From: Setophaga petechia
Lineage: Eukaryota > Chordata > Aves > Passeriformes > Parulidae
Direction of reading: 5' to 3'
DNA length: 64,000 bases
NCBI GenBank assembly: GCA_024362935.1
Contig: JANCRA010000012.1
Coordinates: 2,914,001-2,978,000 of the forward strand
In this document: positions 23,901 through 38,367 of the stretch, in pieces
How the letters are laid out: the number at the start of each line of letters is the position of its first letter
How positions within the stretch are numbered: the stretch's first letter is position 1
Made by a program: the position numbers and the translations under genes
Notes under the pieces: generated by a model
What the model saw: the letters and a program-made list of their open reading frames with translations, nothing else
Told to the model about the DNA's origin: nothing
Database searches by the model: none

Positions 23901-26900
23901 ATTCTCAATGATTTCTCTTTTCTCTCTCTCGGTTATTCCTGGGCCTTTGGACTGAATCTGTTTCTCTATTTTTGGTGCCCGCCCTTCAGCTGCACGGTGG
24001 TAGCAGTTATCGATCTCCTGAAGCAAAAAATTAAGCTCCGAAGTCAGTCGAGTGGAGGCCAGAAATTCCCAGCCCAAAGCTGGAATGTACATTATCCCAG
24101 CAAAAGCCAGCAGTGCATAAGGTAGGAACTTATGCTCAAACAAGGAGGGCCAGTGGCTGGCATCAACTCCTGGCAAGGCATCTTTTAATTCTGTCCAACA
24201 ATATCCTCTGGCATACAAGGCTTGATCACGGGTGAAGTTGTGTGGTGTGTAACAGTATATTGGCTCCTCTGTATAACAGAGAGAAAAGTCACTGCTGTGC
24301 ATTTAACCTACAAAAGGGACTCTGGAAAATAAACATTTCAAATTATATCAATTTTATTTTACTGTATCTTCACATGACCATTAAGCCCTCCACACCTATT
24401 AGCCAGCTCAGCTGCACACATCCTCACAAACCCTATGGCAAAATTATTTACCTGAAAGTTTTAGAATGACCCTGAGTTAGAAATGTCAGCAAGAAATACA
24501 TGTTTTGGTTTAATGACTTCTCTGAAAACAACATCCTAAGCAACTGTGACGTGAACTCTGTAAAGCTAAAACACCTGATATTCACTACAAAGCCAGTAGC
24601 TGAGGATGTTCCATGCAAATGGTGAAAATGATATGAAATTTAAGGTTCATCCCAGCTAAGAATTCTTCTATATAGAAATAAGTTAGATGTAGCTTAAGGT
24701 AATGTTTTTAATAATTATTAACAAAGTCAACTTATTTGATATGACAGAAAAAAACGAAACTCGAGATATACAAGGATTTAGCCAACTGTATTCCTCTCAG
24801 CTAATGTTCTTGAATAAAGGAGTGACTGACCAGGACAGAATCTGGTGTGTTAATTATTCACCAGTATGAAAATTAAAAATCTACATTTGAAACTGTAACT
24901 TTGGGGTTTTTACACAATGTGTAATTAAATGCAATTTGCCCTCAGGTAGTATTGTGGAAGAAACAAATACTGTGCATCAAGAAAGAAATCAGACAAAGTA
25001 ATAGGAGAGAAAGTTTAGCAAGGATTATTAAATTCACAGTGATGCAATTTTTCTCTCGGGAAATGCTTCAGTCATATTCTGCTGGAGGACAGAAAGGGTT
25101 TGTCAATGGAAATTACATCACATTCTTGTCTATTTTAACACCCCCTCTAAGCATTTGTATTTTACCATCATCATCAGAATGTTGAGATAAAGGTCCTGAC
25201 CCAGTAGATAAATTAAGTTCTTACATGATAATTTTTTTCCTAGCAATACATGAAAGAAAGAGAGAAAAACTTATGAAAGCTAAAGCAGCATTAGTTCCCT
25301 GAAGAACAATGACCATTATGAAGACATCCTATTCAAAGAGGAGACCATGTTTTCACGTTTTGACGGGTAGAACAAAGAGAATATATTTTACAGTGTTCTG
25401 GTACACCTTTAAAAAACTTCCCAGAATGAGACCCATAGAAGGAGGCATGTTCTCTTGACTTGAGAATTGCTCAAGAACACCAAGCCTGCTCGGGCTCTGA
25501 ATGTAGTCTAAAATTCAGATCAAGAACAGCTCCCTGGAAGAGCTTGGTGGCACTGTTCTCTTAAAAATGAGAAAGAAAAATTCATATTGATAACAATAAA
25601 TAGAATATTCAAAATTAATAGACAGGCAACTCCCACTTATCTTTCTGGCTTAATAAATTACTTCTTCTTGACCAGTTACTTTTTACATGTGAGCACAACA
25701 AAAGTTAGTTCTTTGGTGTGGAGGTACAAACCTCTTCTGTGACCTAGAGAGAATTAATACTACCAACTTAAACAGAGTTGACAGAATAAATGTTGCTACT
25801 CCAGACAGCATGTAAAGTGAGCATGCCCTGCAAATACTTTAATATCATTTTTGATGGCTACTTTAAATGAGTTTACTTCAGTCTCAGAGGATAGCTTAAC
25901 GCACTTCCATTTAGGCTATTTTTGTGTACTTACAGACATATGTAAGAAGAAAAATGCTCATTGACTCCCTTGATTTCATAATTATGCAGCCTCCCAACCC
26001 TACCCATGAAGGGATGCATACAAAAAATTTAATCTCCTACTATCAATGACTTATTGTAGAATTCCCCAGGAGACCAAAAGATCCTATGTAAAAATGTTCC
26101 CATGGGGTAAAAAAAGGCAAAGCAGAATGCTATGTTTCTCATAAGCAGAAATTCTTTTAATTGGGTATCCCTAAGCCCAACAGAACTTTCCAATATGACA
26201 CCAAGTTTTCTGTGGAAGACATGAGTTCATTTCTCCTAGGTCTCAACATCACAAATACTTGGGAAAACAGCAGCAAGTATTCCTACAAATCAGTCATAAG
26301 GATTATTTTTTGATTCCTGCATCAGTTACTACTGTAAAATAAACTGATTAGTTCTTTCAGTTCTCTTCACTGAGACCCAAAAGCCAGGGTGACCTTTGCC
26401 AAAACTGTATTTATACACAACAACAATCCAATATCTTTTTCCTTTATAAATGAAAAAAAAAAAAACCCAAATGAAAATATATTAACATTTTACATTTACA
26501 TTGGACAGATCACTGATAGACTAACTGCACTCCATCCACTGCCACTGCTTTGGTGAAAAAAGTCTAAAGAGCTTCAGAACTCCAGTATGGACTGACCAGC
26601 ATTACAGGCTACAAAATGAGGCTGTCCCAAACAGTAGGAAAAGCAAACATCACTTGAGAGGAATTTGTTCTTTTTTCCTCTGTTAAACTTGTTTTTATCT
26701 GACCTAATTGTCTGTGAGGTTGTAAAAGATCTCTAATTATTTGGCCAGCTGAGCATGGTGTCCCTCTCTTACTCAATGTTTTGTACCTTGTTGCTACTAG
26801 TCTAGTATTTTCTTTGCATATTTGCAAAGTTGGCATGATTTTTGTTGTATGACATGTAAATCCCAAGACCCTCCAGACAAAAACAGGTCCTCTGTGGGAC

Positions 26901-29900
26901 CAGTGGGACTTCTGATAATTTACTGAAGTGAGAGCAGTAAACTCCAACACTAATCAAATAGTATTTTTTAATATAGAATCACAGAATCACAGACTGGTTT
27001 GGGCTGGAAGGGATCTTAGAGATTATCTTTTCCCAGCACCCCTGCCATGGGCAGGGACACCCTCCACTAGACCAGGCTACTCAAAACCCCACTCAGCCTG
27101 GCCCTGACCACTTCCAGGGATGGGGCTGCCACAACCTCTCTTAGCATTATCCTTGAGCTATATTTACTGTCGCAGAATGTAATAAATTTTGGTAAAGTTA
27201 TTCCACAGAGATACTTAGCTTAACCCTCTCATCACAGGACTTGACTCACAAAGCATTGCATCAAACCTAGAAGCTCATTCCCCAAGGAAATGGTCCAGAC
27301 AACTGAGAAGAGAGGAATTCCCTTCTGAAGTGATGCAAAGCAAAATCATTTAACTGTTGCCTGGGCAAAGAACCTGTCCAAAATTTATTACATTCTCTGC
27401 AGTGACAAGAGGCTGCCAAGCAGGATCCACACCAGGTTTTGAGTTAGTTTTTGTGAATGTTCCTTCTTAGACAGTGGCAGCATTTAACCTGGCATTTAGC
27501 AAATACCCTGAAGGTGTTTGATTCAGATATAGCAGGGTATGGGACTGTTTCTTCTCTACTGCAGCCTGTGTCCATCATTAATTAATGAAAAAGAAAAACA
27601 CCATGTCAGTAACTAATCCTGTTGAAAGTTGGCAATGATGTATAGCTGGATTTTGACATGCAGATCTGATGAGGACAGCAGAGGAACACGTTGTTCTCAC
27701 ACATATAACCCACTTAGCTGTGACACCTCTGCTTAATGCACTTTGAAGAAGACACAGCAGATTTTTTTTGTTTGCTTGTTTTACAATGTTCTCCTGATAG
27801 GCAAGTAGCATTAAAAAAGATTGCAATGGTGTTAAAATCACAGCTCTGGTGTTGGATCATGCAATATACAAAATGCATTTTCTTTAAACCCTATATTCAT
27901 AAATATAGAAAGTTTCTATACTTTCTATATGTATGAATATAAGGAGATAAGAAGATACTCTTCTTTCATGCTGAAAATTCTTATGCAGTTTATGAAGGTC
28001 CTTTTTAATATAGCCATTCCAGCCACCATGAAACACAGCTTTTTCCTGAGATACCACAGTTTAACTGTGTACAGCAATGAAGTAAAGTGTTGTAAAGAGA
28101 ATTTTTAAAAGCTTAGGGAGCATTATTATGGCTGAGTGGATTTGTCATCCTCTCAATGTTGTCTAGTTTAAAAGGCCATAAAAATAATCTGTCTCTCTGC
28201 TCCTTGAAAGATATATTCCTAGTAATTACTAGATTGAAAAAAAAGGCTTTGATGGTAATATGTGATGATTTTTTCATACTAACTTAAGCCTAAACATGCA
28301 CACTAAGAAGTTTCATTTCCCTTTTTTCAATATGTCAGATGTTTTCAACAATTATACATAAATACATTTTATCCTGCTCACTATGCACCTAAGTAACTTC
28401 TAGAAATCTGCAGAACTGTCTTCTAGGATAAGGTATGAGAGAGATCTGACTGAATTTTTCAGACATGCAATCAAGACGAAATAAACAAACAGAATTACTT
28501 AGTTGTGTAATACAACTGATTGTATTATCCCACTTGAGAAATTAAAATCCCTTGGCAGATAAGTTTTTTCACATGCTTCATTCTGCAATATCTCACCCCA
28601 TCCCATCATATTCAGCACTTCTGAAATGGAGAGAAGTGACTTGAGGGATGTACTGTGGTACAGAAGTCTTATCCCAGGGGAATGAAAGTGCATGGCTGCA
28701 GAAGACACTCAGGGTAGGGAGAAGAATAATGGAAGGGGTTGTGCTCAAAAAAACTCTTTAGAAAGAATCCAAAGTATGGAAAGGAGTGAAGTCAGAGTAC
28801 TGAAGCTAGGAGCTGTCAAGTCTGCTGCTTTTAGAACAGGCTTGGAGAAATGCCTGTGGGCTTCCTGCAGGCACACACTCCCACTCCTACTGCTCCCAAT
28901 CCAAGGTCAGCCACCTCCTTTCAGTGGTTCCCCAACCTCCATATACTTTAATATACATTCAACTGTCCTCGTTGAGAGGCCCTGAATTAAACACCATTTT
29001 TCAGGCTGCAAAATACAAATTTAGAGTACTTTGGTAGGCATTAAATAAATATTAATATTAAACAGTATATGCTCCTACATAACAGGGCAAATGATTTTTT
29101 AAACCTAATGTGTTCTCAGTGGAATAAAGTATATTTGCCAAAATATAAACCATGATAACAAATTGCATATGCTTCCTGTGACCTTCAGCTTTTAGAATTT
29201 CCTCTAGAAAAAGAAATCACACTTCATTAATCTTCCCACTGAAATGCATTATTTAGCATTCCAATGCAATAATTGAGTAAAGCAAAAGAAACAGTAAAAT
29301 TTTCCAACAGCAGACAGAAAAAACGAAACAGTTTTGAGAAAATATAATACAAAAATGTAAAAAAGAAAACAAAATTCTTGCAAGGCAAGAATTCAATTCA
29401 AGGCAAAGGTAAGTATGCCTCTTGTGTAAAGGTTTCTTCAAGGATCTAGTTAACATTCAGCGTGACTGCCAGTACCCCACACGGGGTGTGGGCAGCAGAA
29501 CTGGTGATTGGGTGCTGCTGAACAGGCTGCATCTCCCAGCCTCTGGACAAGGGCCTGATACAGGTAAGGATATTGATAACTACAGTTACTGAGTTAAATA
29601 AACTGCAGACTCACACTAGCCTACTGCTTCCTAGCAACTGGCACTCTGCCCTCTTGAAGAGAGCTCTAAATCATCCTCATCCCTGTGCCCAACCTGCCTC
29701 TGCAGATAAGCTGGCAATCCAGTCAGGATCTCTGAAGCACTCCTTGTGCAGTCCTCTCCACTTGTCTCCAAGGAGAAATCCAACATTTAGGTAGAATCTC
29801 TGAATCTCCCTGCCCATCACTTCCTAGCACCCACATTTCTAATAGACAAAATAAATTAGAAACTCCCTGAATTCAGCAATAAATGCCAGTATTTAAAAGG

Positions 29901-32900
29901 CCATTCCTTATGATACTGCTCTGTGGCACATACATGGAAGCAATCTGCATACATGCCTCATGCATCTTGGGTACTCAAAGGATTGCACAAGAAAGCAGGT
30001 AGCAAACTGTTTATTTTTAGAAACAGAAATAATTTATTTAGTACTTTTTCAGCAATTTTTAAATGGAAAAGAAGAAATGTCCTGGATCCTCTTCTCTCTG
30101 GAAAAAATGAATAAATAACATTTATGTTACTGAGGTTGAAAATGTAGTCTAAGAAAGTAAAATATTATCTAAACAGTATACATGTCTTCCCTCCCAGTCA
30201 CACAGTCCACAAGGAATATGTAATTCTGCTTCAAATGATTTTAACAAATGCTAGCTAATACCCAAATTAACTGTCAGCAAAAGGAAAAACTCACTTAATT
30301 TAACTAGTTTATTTCAACGACTTTATTTAAAGGATATTTAAAGGTTAGAAATCAGCACAAGGTAAGGATCGACCCCCGAAATTAATTTTGTGTTTCATAC
30401 AGTCCTATTGAACTCACTGAGTTTACTCATATGAATGAGAAAACACCCATCAAACTAAGCCTCAACTTAGCAAGCTAATAATTAAGAATTACTAGTTTTA
30501 CTAAAATAAAGAGACAATACCTTTACCTTTCTTAGAGAATATTGTTTCCAGACTGAATACAGGTTCCTTGCCCATGAAGTCTTCCTAAGGTACAAATTTC
30601 TCCATGATCAGCAAAGCCTTTTTTGCCCAATCTCTGAAACCACTTGTCCTGTTTAAGAAAAAAATCTTGAAAAGAAAGTCCCTAAAAAAATGAGACAGGA
30701 AACCACTGCTGCTATTGGGTTTTATTGGCCTATACTCTGTAAGGATTAGTCATAAAGAGTGAGATGCACACAAGCAATTTCAAAGATTGATTGGCAATGG
30801 CTCACCCACAAGGGTAACTGAAGAGCAAGGGTAGCAGCAGGTCTCCCTGTATTTCCAGTTTGGGTCTTTTTTGCCTTGCAGGACTGCTGCTTGACCTGCA
30901 TATATTTTGGATCTGTGAGATCAATGAATTAACAATGCACTTTCCTAAATATAAATTTACAGAAAGATATTCCCTGTATGCAATAGACTCTGGCTCTTCT
31001 AAAAGCAGCTGGTGTGCTCACCCTTACTGAAAATATGAGGCTTCTGGCTTTGTACACCTGCCCAGGTTAGTGAGGAAAAACAGACACCTGCTCCTGCTTG
31101 TCTGGTATGTATTGGAAATAGCAGCTGTTAAGAGGAAGGTGCAGAAACACTTAGATTAAATCCTTTAGGCTGCTCCTACAGAGGAATGTGTCCTCAGTCA
31201 TGAGCTGCCCTCTACCATGTAGTGCCCATGCAGCATGGTGGTAAAGTCACTGAAAAGAGAGCTTATTTATAGTGGCTGACTATTGGTGTCAAGATTTGAG
31301 GGAAGGTTAGATCTGAATTTAAAGGAATGTATTAATCTAAATATAATTAACGAAATTCAGCCATGCAGTCAGTCCTACAAAAGAGATCTGAATAATGTTT
31401 ACTTCTAAACTTAGTGCTTGCATGAGTGGAATTTCAGTGATGCACAGATCTTCTGCATAGGAGAAGTAGTAAGGTGTGAAAATAATATTTTAATGTTTTG
31501 TAGAGGTCAAAAATTGCCTGCTAGAGATGGAACCCCAAAACAACTACATGCACTCAGACAGTATGATAACGTGGACTGCAGTAACACCTGAAGGAACTGC
31601 AAGAATAAATGCTGAAATGAAATGAATCATGAAAATCCAGTGAAACTGATGAGACATGAACCATGGTGGCTTCTTAAATCAAGGGTTGAGTGCAAAATAC
31701 AATCACAGAAAGCAAAAGGAAACAGCATGTTCCTTCTATTGCATTATTATTATTTAATGACCAGAAATTAAAAAGATGGCTTGTATTAAGTACCTCTTGG
31801 CATAAACACAGTACCCAGAAAATTGCATATTGAAAAAGAAGAAAAGGACCAACAGTTAGCTCATTAGGTAACATTATGTCAATAACATAGTATTCAGAGA
31901 GCAGAGATGGCTGGTCTACTGCTTTTGGAAAACTGGTTCCTCCATGTGTAGAGAAATTGGGTTTTGTGAAGCATCAGAACTGTTTTGATTCATCACAGAA
32001 GAGACAGAACAATCCACCACCCGAGGCTCCCAAGGGCTCTGCCACTTCCAGTGCAGAGGGCTCCTGAACTCCTGAGGAAAACATCAATCTCACAGAAGAT
32101 AAGGTACCTCAGCCTCAAAATTTGAAATAATTACTTCATCATAAAACTAAAAGTAAACTGAAACTCCAGAAACAGTCACTGAGTTGTGAGCTGCAAAACT
32201 CACTACACATCTCAGCACCTTGAGCCTGCATGACAGGCTTGGTGCCACCAAAGAAAGGCAAACAAATCCCCAAAGCTTGCTAACTATGCTTGCTATCATA
32301 GTGAACAGCTGCATCCCCATTCAAATGCAAGAGCCTTATACAAGCCTGGGACACAGTCCCCAGCGATGGAAATGTGTTTCCTGATTTCAATGTTTTTCTT
32401 AGAATAAATCCTGTATCGTGTGAAAAAGAAGGAATCTACAAGAATTATGCTGGTCTGCTGTGAAATTATTCAGCTTTTGTAATTAAACATATACATGTAC
32501 TGAGGGTGTCCACTGCAGCTATTATTAATACTGAGAGGACCCAAGGAACTCAGTGATGATGCAGATTCTTCCTGAAGACTTTTATAGAAGTAAGAAACCC
32601 CACCAGGTGAAATTTCCTCTACATCATGGATGCCATGATTTCTATATAGTTTAGAGAAAACAAAGAGCCTCAAATACTTCAGGGTAGCTTTGAAAAACAA
32701 TCTTGACCTTACTCTTTATTTATTCACAAGGTTTCCTTTTGTCAAAGGTGAATAAATTAAGTAGCTCTTAAACAGAAATATTTTCGGCCATCTGTTCAAA
32801 TCCGTTGGTTATCTGAAAGCACGCAGTAAGCTAAAATTCATCCGTATTTTGGACCTCTTCCCACATATGACACTTGAAAAAATGAAGGAGTTAATAAGGC

Positions 32901-35900
32901 AAACAGGTCATTAAAGACATGATTAAAAATGATGACGTATGTGTGTTGATGAGGTCTAAGAAATGGAATTTATGACAGAAGAAATATCTGCAGTCCCTAG
33001 GAACTGCAGTGGAGTGATGAATTTCCTCAAGAATACCTTTCTATTCACCTTTCACCCGTGTAACTGCAAATCTTTAAATGATCAAAACTCACAGAGTCCC
33101 ATCTAGTGTATCCTGTGCATGCCTCGAGTTTGTGTGTGTGTGTAAAGAGCCCTTATCCTTTGGGAAAAATTCCATCAGCGATGCCAACAGCCAGCAGCCA
33201 AACTGCAGCCAGCCTGTGGGTGCTTGCATCATTGTATTCCTTTTAAAAAATATGTGCTAAGAAAGCACTTAAGTGGTACTGCTACACTCCCTAAATTCTC
33301 CTTTCTCTGCTAATATCACCTCAGAACAATTTCTGCAGTGGTGTCATCACTTTGTCATACATTAAACAATCCAGCTCTGTACTCTTAGCACTAACAAAAT
33401 CATTTTGGAAAATGCCATCTTCACTTTCTTCAAGTGCAGTTGGAGAGAAAAAATGGAAAGTAAGATTAAAAGCCATCTATTAGGTAAGTCACCTAAATAA
33501 GCATATGTAATTATCCTGACACAATTTGAAGCAAATACAAATAGAAAAGCGACCAGAAATACAAAATAAAACTCCATCTCATAATATAAAAATATGACAT
33601 ATACTATTTCAAACATACTGTAGGGTGAAAAGTGAAAAACACACTGAACTCATGCATATACTGTATTACACAGTAATGTAAGCATTACTTATGCAAATGA
33701 TTACAAATCAGAAAATATAACATAAAACCTTGAACTGATACTTCAGCCATTAAGCACTGTTTCCTTCCATTGTTTTCTTATGAAAATTTTCTAGCAGAAG
33801 GATGGTAGAGGGCTGAACTACACAACTGCTAAGAGACACAGAAATACAGTATTTTTGAGCAACCTCTTTTGTATTTTGTAGGCACTGTTTTAAGAATCTA
33901 GCATGAAAACCAATGCCAAAGCTTGGCTTTTGACTAAAGTATAAAAATCAACTGGATGAATGCTTTGCTTTATTTTAATAAGTACAGCATTTAACAGCTC
34001 GGATGGGAAAAGCAAACATGACTGCAATATGGAAAGAATAATTCCCTGTGAATAGAAAGTGTGAGGCACTGTACAAGAGGGATATGACTTAGCAATACCA
34101 TTACAACATCAGTTTGGAAACCAAAATATTTCAATATTGTGAAGAAAACACAACAAACCAAGCAATGTAATCTCCTTTGGAACCCACCACTCTCTCGTCC
34201 CTTACAGAGAGAACTTCCCACAGACATTATTGATGGGAGTTGCTTCTCAACCCAGCACAACACTGGAATATTTAAACCACTCACCAAAAACATTAAGTGA
34301 CACAAAAGAACTAAGCAGCACATCATGAAAGCCAAGTGTCTCTCAATCTACTTATTATAGAAGAGTGTCCTGGAGGTTCAGCAAATGCCAGGAGACACTC
34401 AACACCAAAGCTGCCACCTGCTGCTGTAGCACCATTGCCAGCCATGGAGGAGAGGACACAGCACGTGCTGACCCAGCAGCATCCCACCTGTGGCTGCAGC
34501 TGGTGTGTACTGGTGCCATGGCAAAACCAGGGAGAGTGAAGGACAAAAAACATACGGAACATCAAACACACCCACCTCAAACTGGCAGTCTAACACTCCA
34601 CATTCTGTGCATTTTGGAGAGGAAGTGAAAATGTAAAGGCTGATGGACTGATCTTGTTTATCTATATCCATACCATTCCAGACTGACCATGCCTTGACAA
34701 GAGATACTGAAACTTTATAACTAAAAAAAAGGTATTAAACTGAAAACCAGCACAGACTACAGCTGGACTAAGACTATGTACCTTAAATCCTCGCCTTCTA
34801 AAATTTAATTAAATTTGATGTATTACCATTTCTTTCACTAAATATTAACCTAAGTCTGGCTCAGGTTAACAAAGAAACCCTTCCAATAAAAAGAATCCCA
34901 AAACCTTTATTACAGGAAAGGGAACGATCCAGGAGGCTTCAATGCAGCAAAATGGAAAGACAAAAGTGACAACCTATACTAACAGACATTAAATTTGCCT
35001 TATCACCAGGCAGTACCTGGTATAGTCACCTATTCCTACACTGGGACAGTGCAGTACTATCAAACCTGAACTCTCTGTTCATACTGGTCGCATTTTACTT
35101 CTAGTTTGCACAGGAATAACTAACTGCTAGGGAATAAAAAGCTTGGTATGAGAAATCAAACCTCCAGAGAGTCAAAGACACGCATGGATCTCTGCAAAGC
35201 ACTGCATACACATCTGCATGACTGCTCCAGAAGATTCCTAAGACTATACAGGGTGTGATGGGAGTTATGCCACTGTTCTGATGGGGGTTATGTCATGTGT
35301 TCTTTCAAACACACTTGCTCTCATATTTAAATAAAAAAATTAGTTGTTATCTTTAAATCAGTAATTTTCAAACAAAACAGTGCAACCAAAGTTCCCTTGG
35401 GACCACCCACTGTATGCATTGTTACCTCAACAAGGACACTGCTATTGGAGAGATATCCTTTAGCCTATGATGTTTTTTGAGAGTCCTCTGAGCCCAGGAA
35501 ACCAGAAAACTCATGGTTAAATACAGATTCCATCCACTAGGTGAGAGAAAAATGCCTCAAAAACTTTCTTTATTATCCTCAAGGTCATCATACATTGGCC
35601 TCTAAATAGAGGATATGCTAGTTTTATATGAAGTCCATTCATGGTTGAGTTTTAGAAAGGGAAATAATATTCATTCTTTTGTGAGAGCTCATGTGGGCTC
35701 TCTTTGTGTTGGGTAGCTGAATATCGCTCCTAGATGACTTTATGATGATCTTATGCTCAGTAAAAATGGAAAGATTTATAGATTCATAGATTTATTTTAA
35801 TTAACTTTCTAGGGGTGTCCTTTCTGGAATCACACTGGTTTGCTTGAAAACCAAAGGAGAATTAGGAGACTCAGAAATGACACTGTAGGAGGTTAGCTAC

Positions 35901-38332
35901 ATGACTTTCTTTCCTCCTGTGAAAAAACTTTAGGAAGTGGGGGTCAGTTCAAAAATCATATCTTACTTCAGCCATCAGAGTGAACTCTTGTCCCCACTGA
36001 AATCAATGGTCAAGCTCTTACTGTCTCCTTTGCAGCCTGAATTTAACTTTCAGGAGCATATCCATGGCAGTGTGTCTGCCCTTCGCCCTCCTCCTGCAGA
36101 GAGCTCAATTTCCCCACAAATGCACCCAAAATACTTCACTACTAGTATTGATATACTAGATTGATGGCAATCTAGTAGTGAAGTATGCAAACAAAACCTT
36201 ATCTCCCAATATATTTTAGCTACATTACAGATTCATTTTTATAGCAAAAGCACACCAGGGATGACAACCCCTCTTTCCACCTTGAGCCAGACTGTAAGGA
36301 CAACAAGCACCCAGGGCTGCACAACACAGGACAGGTTGAGAGCCCTTCCCTCTGTCCTCATGAGTCTCCATGTGCAGGACTGGAATCCTCTGCACAGGAA
36401 ACATCTCAGTGAGACCAGAGGGAGCATGAAAATCATCAGAGGGATGGAGAACTTCTGTCCAGCCTGGAAAAGAGAAGGTTCCAGGAAGACCCTACCGAGG
36501 CCTTTCAGTACTTAAAGGAGACTCTTGAGAATGATGGGGACAGACTTTTAGCAGGGCGAATCTCAGGACAATGGTTTTAAACTGGAAAAGGGTAGCTTTA
36601 GATTGAACACAAGGAAGAAATTCTTTACTGTGAGGGTGGTGAGGCACTGGAACAGATTGTCCAGAGAAGCTGTGGATGTCCCATCTCTTCAAGGAACTGT
36701 TCAAGGCCAGGCTGGACGGGGCTTTGAGTAGCCTGGTCTAATGGAAGGCATCCATGTCCATGGCAGGGAGTTGGACTATATGATCCTTGAAGTACCTTAT
36801 GACCCAAACAGTTCTATGACTTTATAGAAGAAAAGCACAGTATTTAATTTAAAGTCTTTTGTAACACATTAAGCTCAGATGAACTGTGATTTTTTCACAA
36901 TATTGGCATAGTATCTGCTAAACAATTAGGTCTTGCCTCTTATGCTACCAAAACAGTAATTTGTTGGTAAAGATCAGAACACTCCAACTCAAGGGCAAAT
37001 AAATCACTTACATGAAGATCACATGTGTTTACCTAAACAATGACTTTGCCCATGGCACTAAAACAACATAATTAACTAGGCAGCCACAGGCAAAATAGAG
37101 TATACAATATATTATACTACACACATAATGATTTTTAAGGTTGTCAATTACAATCTTTTAAATAAACACCATGCTCTTTCTTTGTCCTCTGATGTAGGGC
37201 TGAACTTTGCTTTAGTTCATGCTTCCTTGCAGCCTCTGACTCCAGCAGACTTACTGCTGCTTGGGGACTCCCAGCTTCCCATGATGATGGGGTGCCTTCT
37301 GCATATCCCCAGGGCAGGACACCCACCCTGCCTGACCAGTTCTCACCAGCCTTGTTGCACAGACTGTACAGTTGGTCTTGACTTTCAGCTACACTTTGCA
37401 CACAGATAACTAGATAAGAGGTTCTGATCTCCTCTACCCACTGATCATGAGGGTTCTTCCAATCCACAGCAAAAATGTTTTGAGAAACCACTGCTTTTAG
37501 ACAACTACATTTTCATGTCCTGAGTGCACACAACATTGTTCCAAAAGCTTTACCAATATTGATTAAGTAAGATGGTACAGACCCAAGAAAAGGGGGTTGT
37601 TTTCAGTTTAGTGGCATGATGGTATCTTCACATAGCTTGCACTGGGTATCATTAACAGAACAAGAAATAATGGCAAGTATCAGATAAGCACAGAAGGGCT
37701 CAAAGCAAAGTTTGGGAAGCTATTATGATATTCACAACCAAAAGGCAGTAGGTACCTTACTCAATTTCATCAGCAAAGATTGTACTTGCATAGCTACTAT
37801 TTAAATGACACAGAAGGAGCAGTATTCAAAGCAAACAAAGTTAGATTTTTTTCAAGATTGGTGACAGTGTATGGGTGAAACAACACAAACTGTAGAATCA
37901 GTAGTAAGCATGAATCCAGCTGAACTATTGTTATTACCAGGGTCAGTATCTCTGGATATGCATGACTTAGCAAAGAAGTCTGAGTAAATACTGTTTCATT
38001 AAAAGGGCAATATCTAATTAAGATCACATTAAAATTAATATAAGTTTTGCGCTTGAACTCTGTGGAAGCAGAAATGAATTCATAAACCTGGAACTCTTTG
38101 ACTTAAGCTTAAAAATTATCTATTTAGTTTTATTAGATCTTTAGACCTTTTCTATTACATTTTCTTGCATAACTTTTTCCTTTTCCCATATTATTTTTCT
38201 AACTGAGGCCATCTGAACAAACATGACATCATATGACAGAAGAACGTTATCCCACGTTTTCCCAGAGATGTAAAGGTGTTTTCTGTGTTACCTTATAAGT
38301 TTTGTCCTGGCAGGACACAATAGGCTACTGCT

Positions 38333-38367
<35 letters not shown>

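Noticed and set aside
33129..33143. Short GT run
   Set aside because: Too short to matter as a microsatellite or Z-DNA tract.
36239..36807. Several frames of 60-84 codons on both strands
   Set aside because: They overlap the CR1 copy at 36395-36832 and reflect its sequence, not a host gene.
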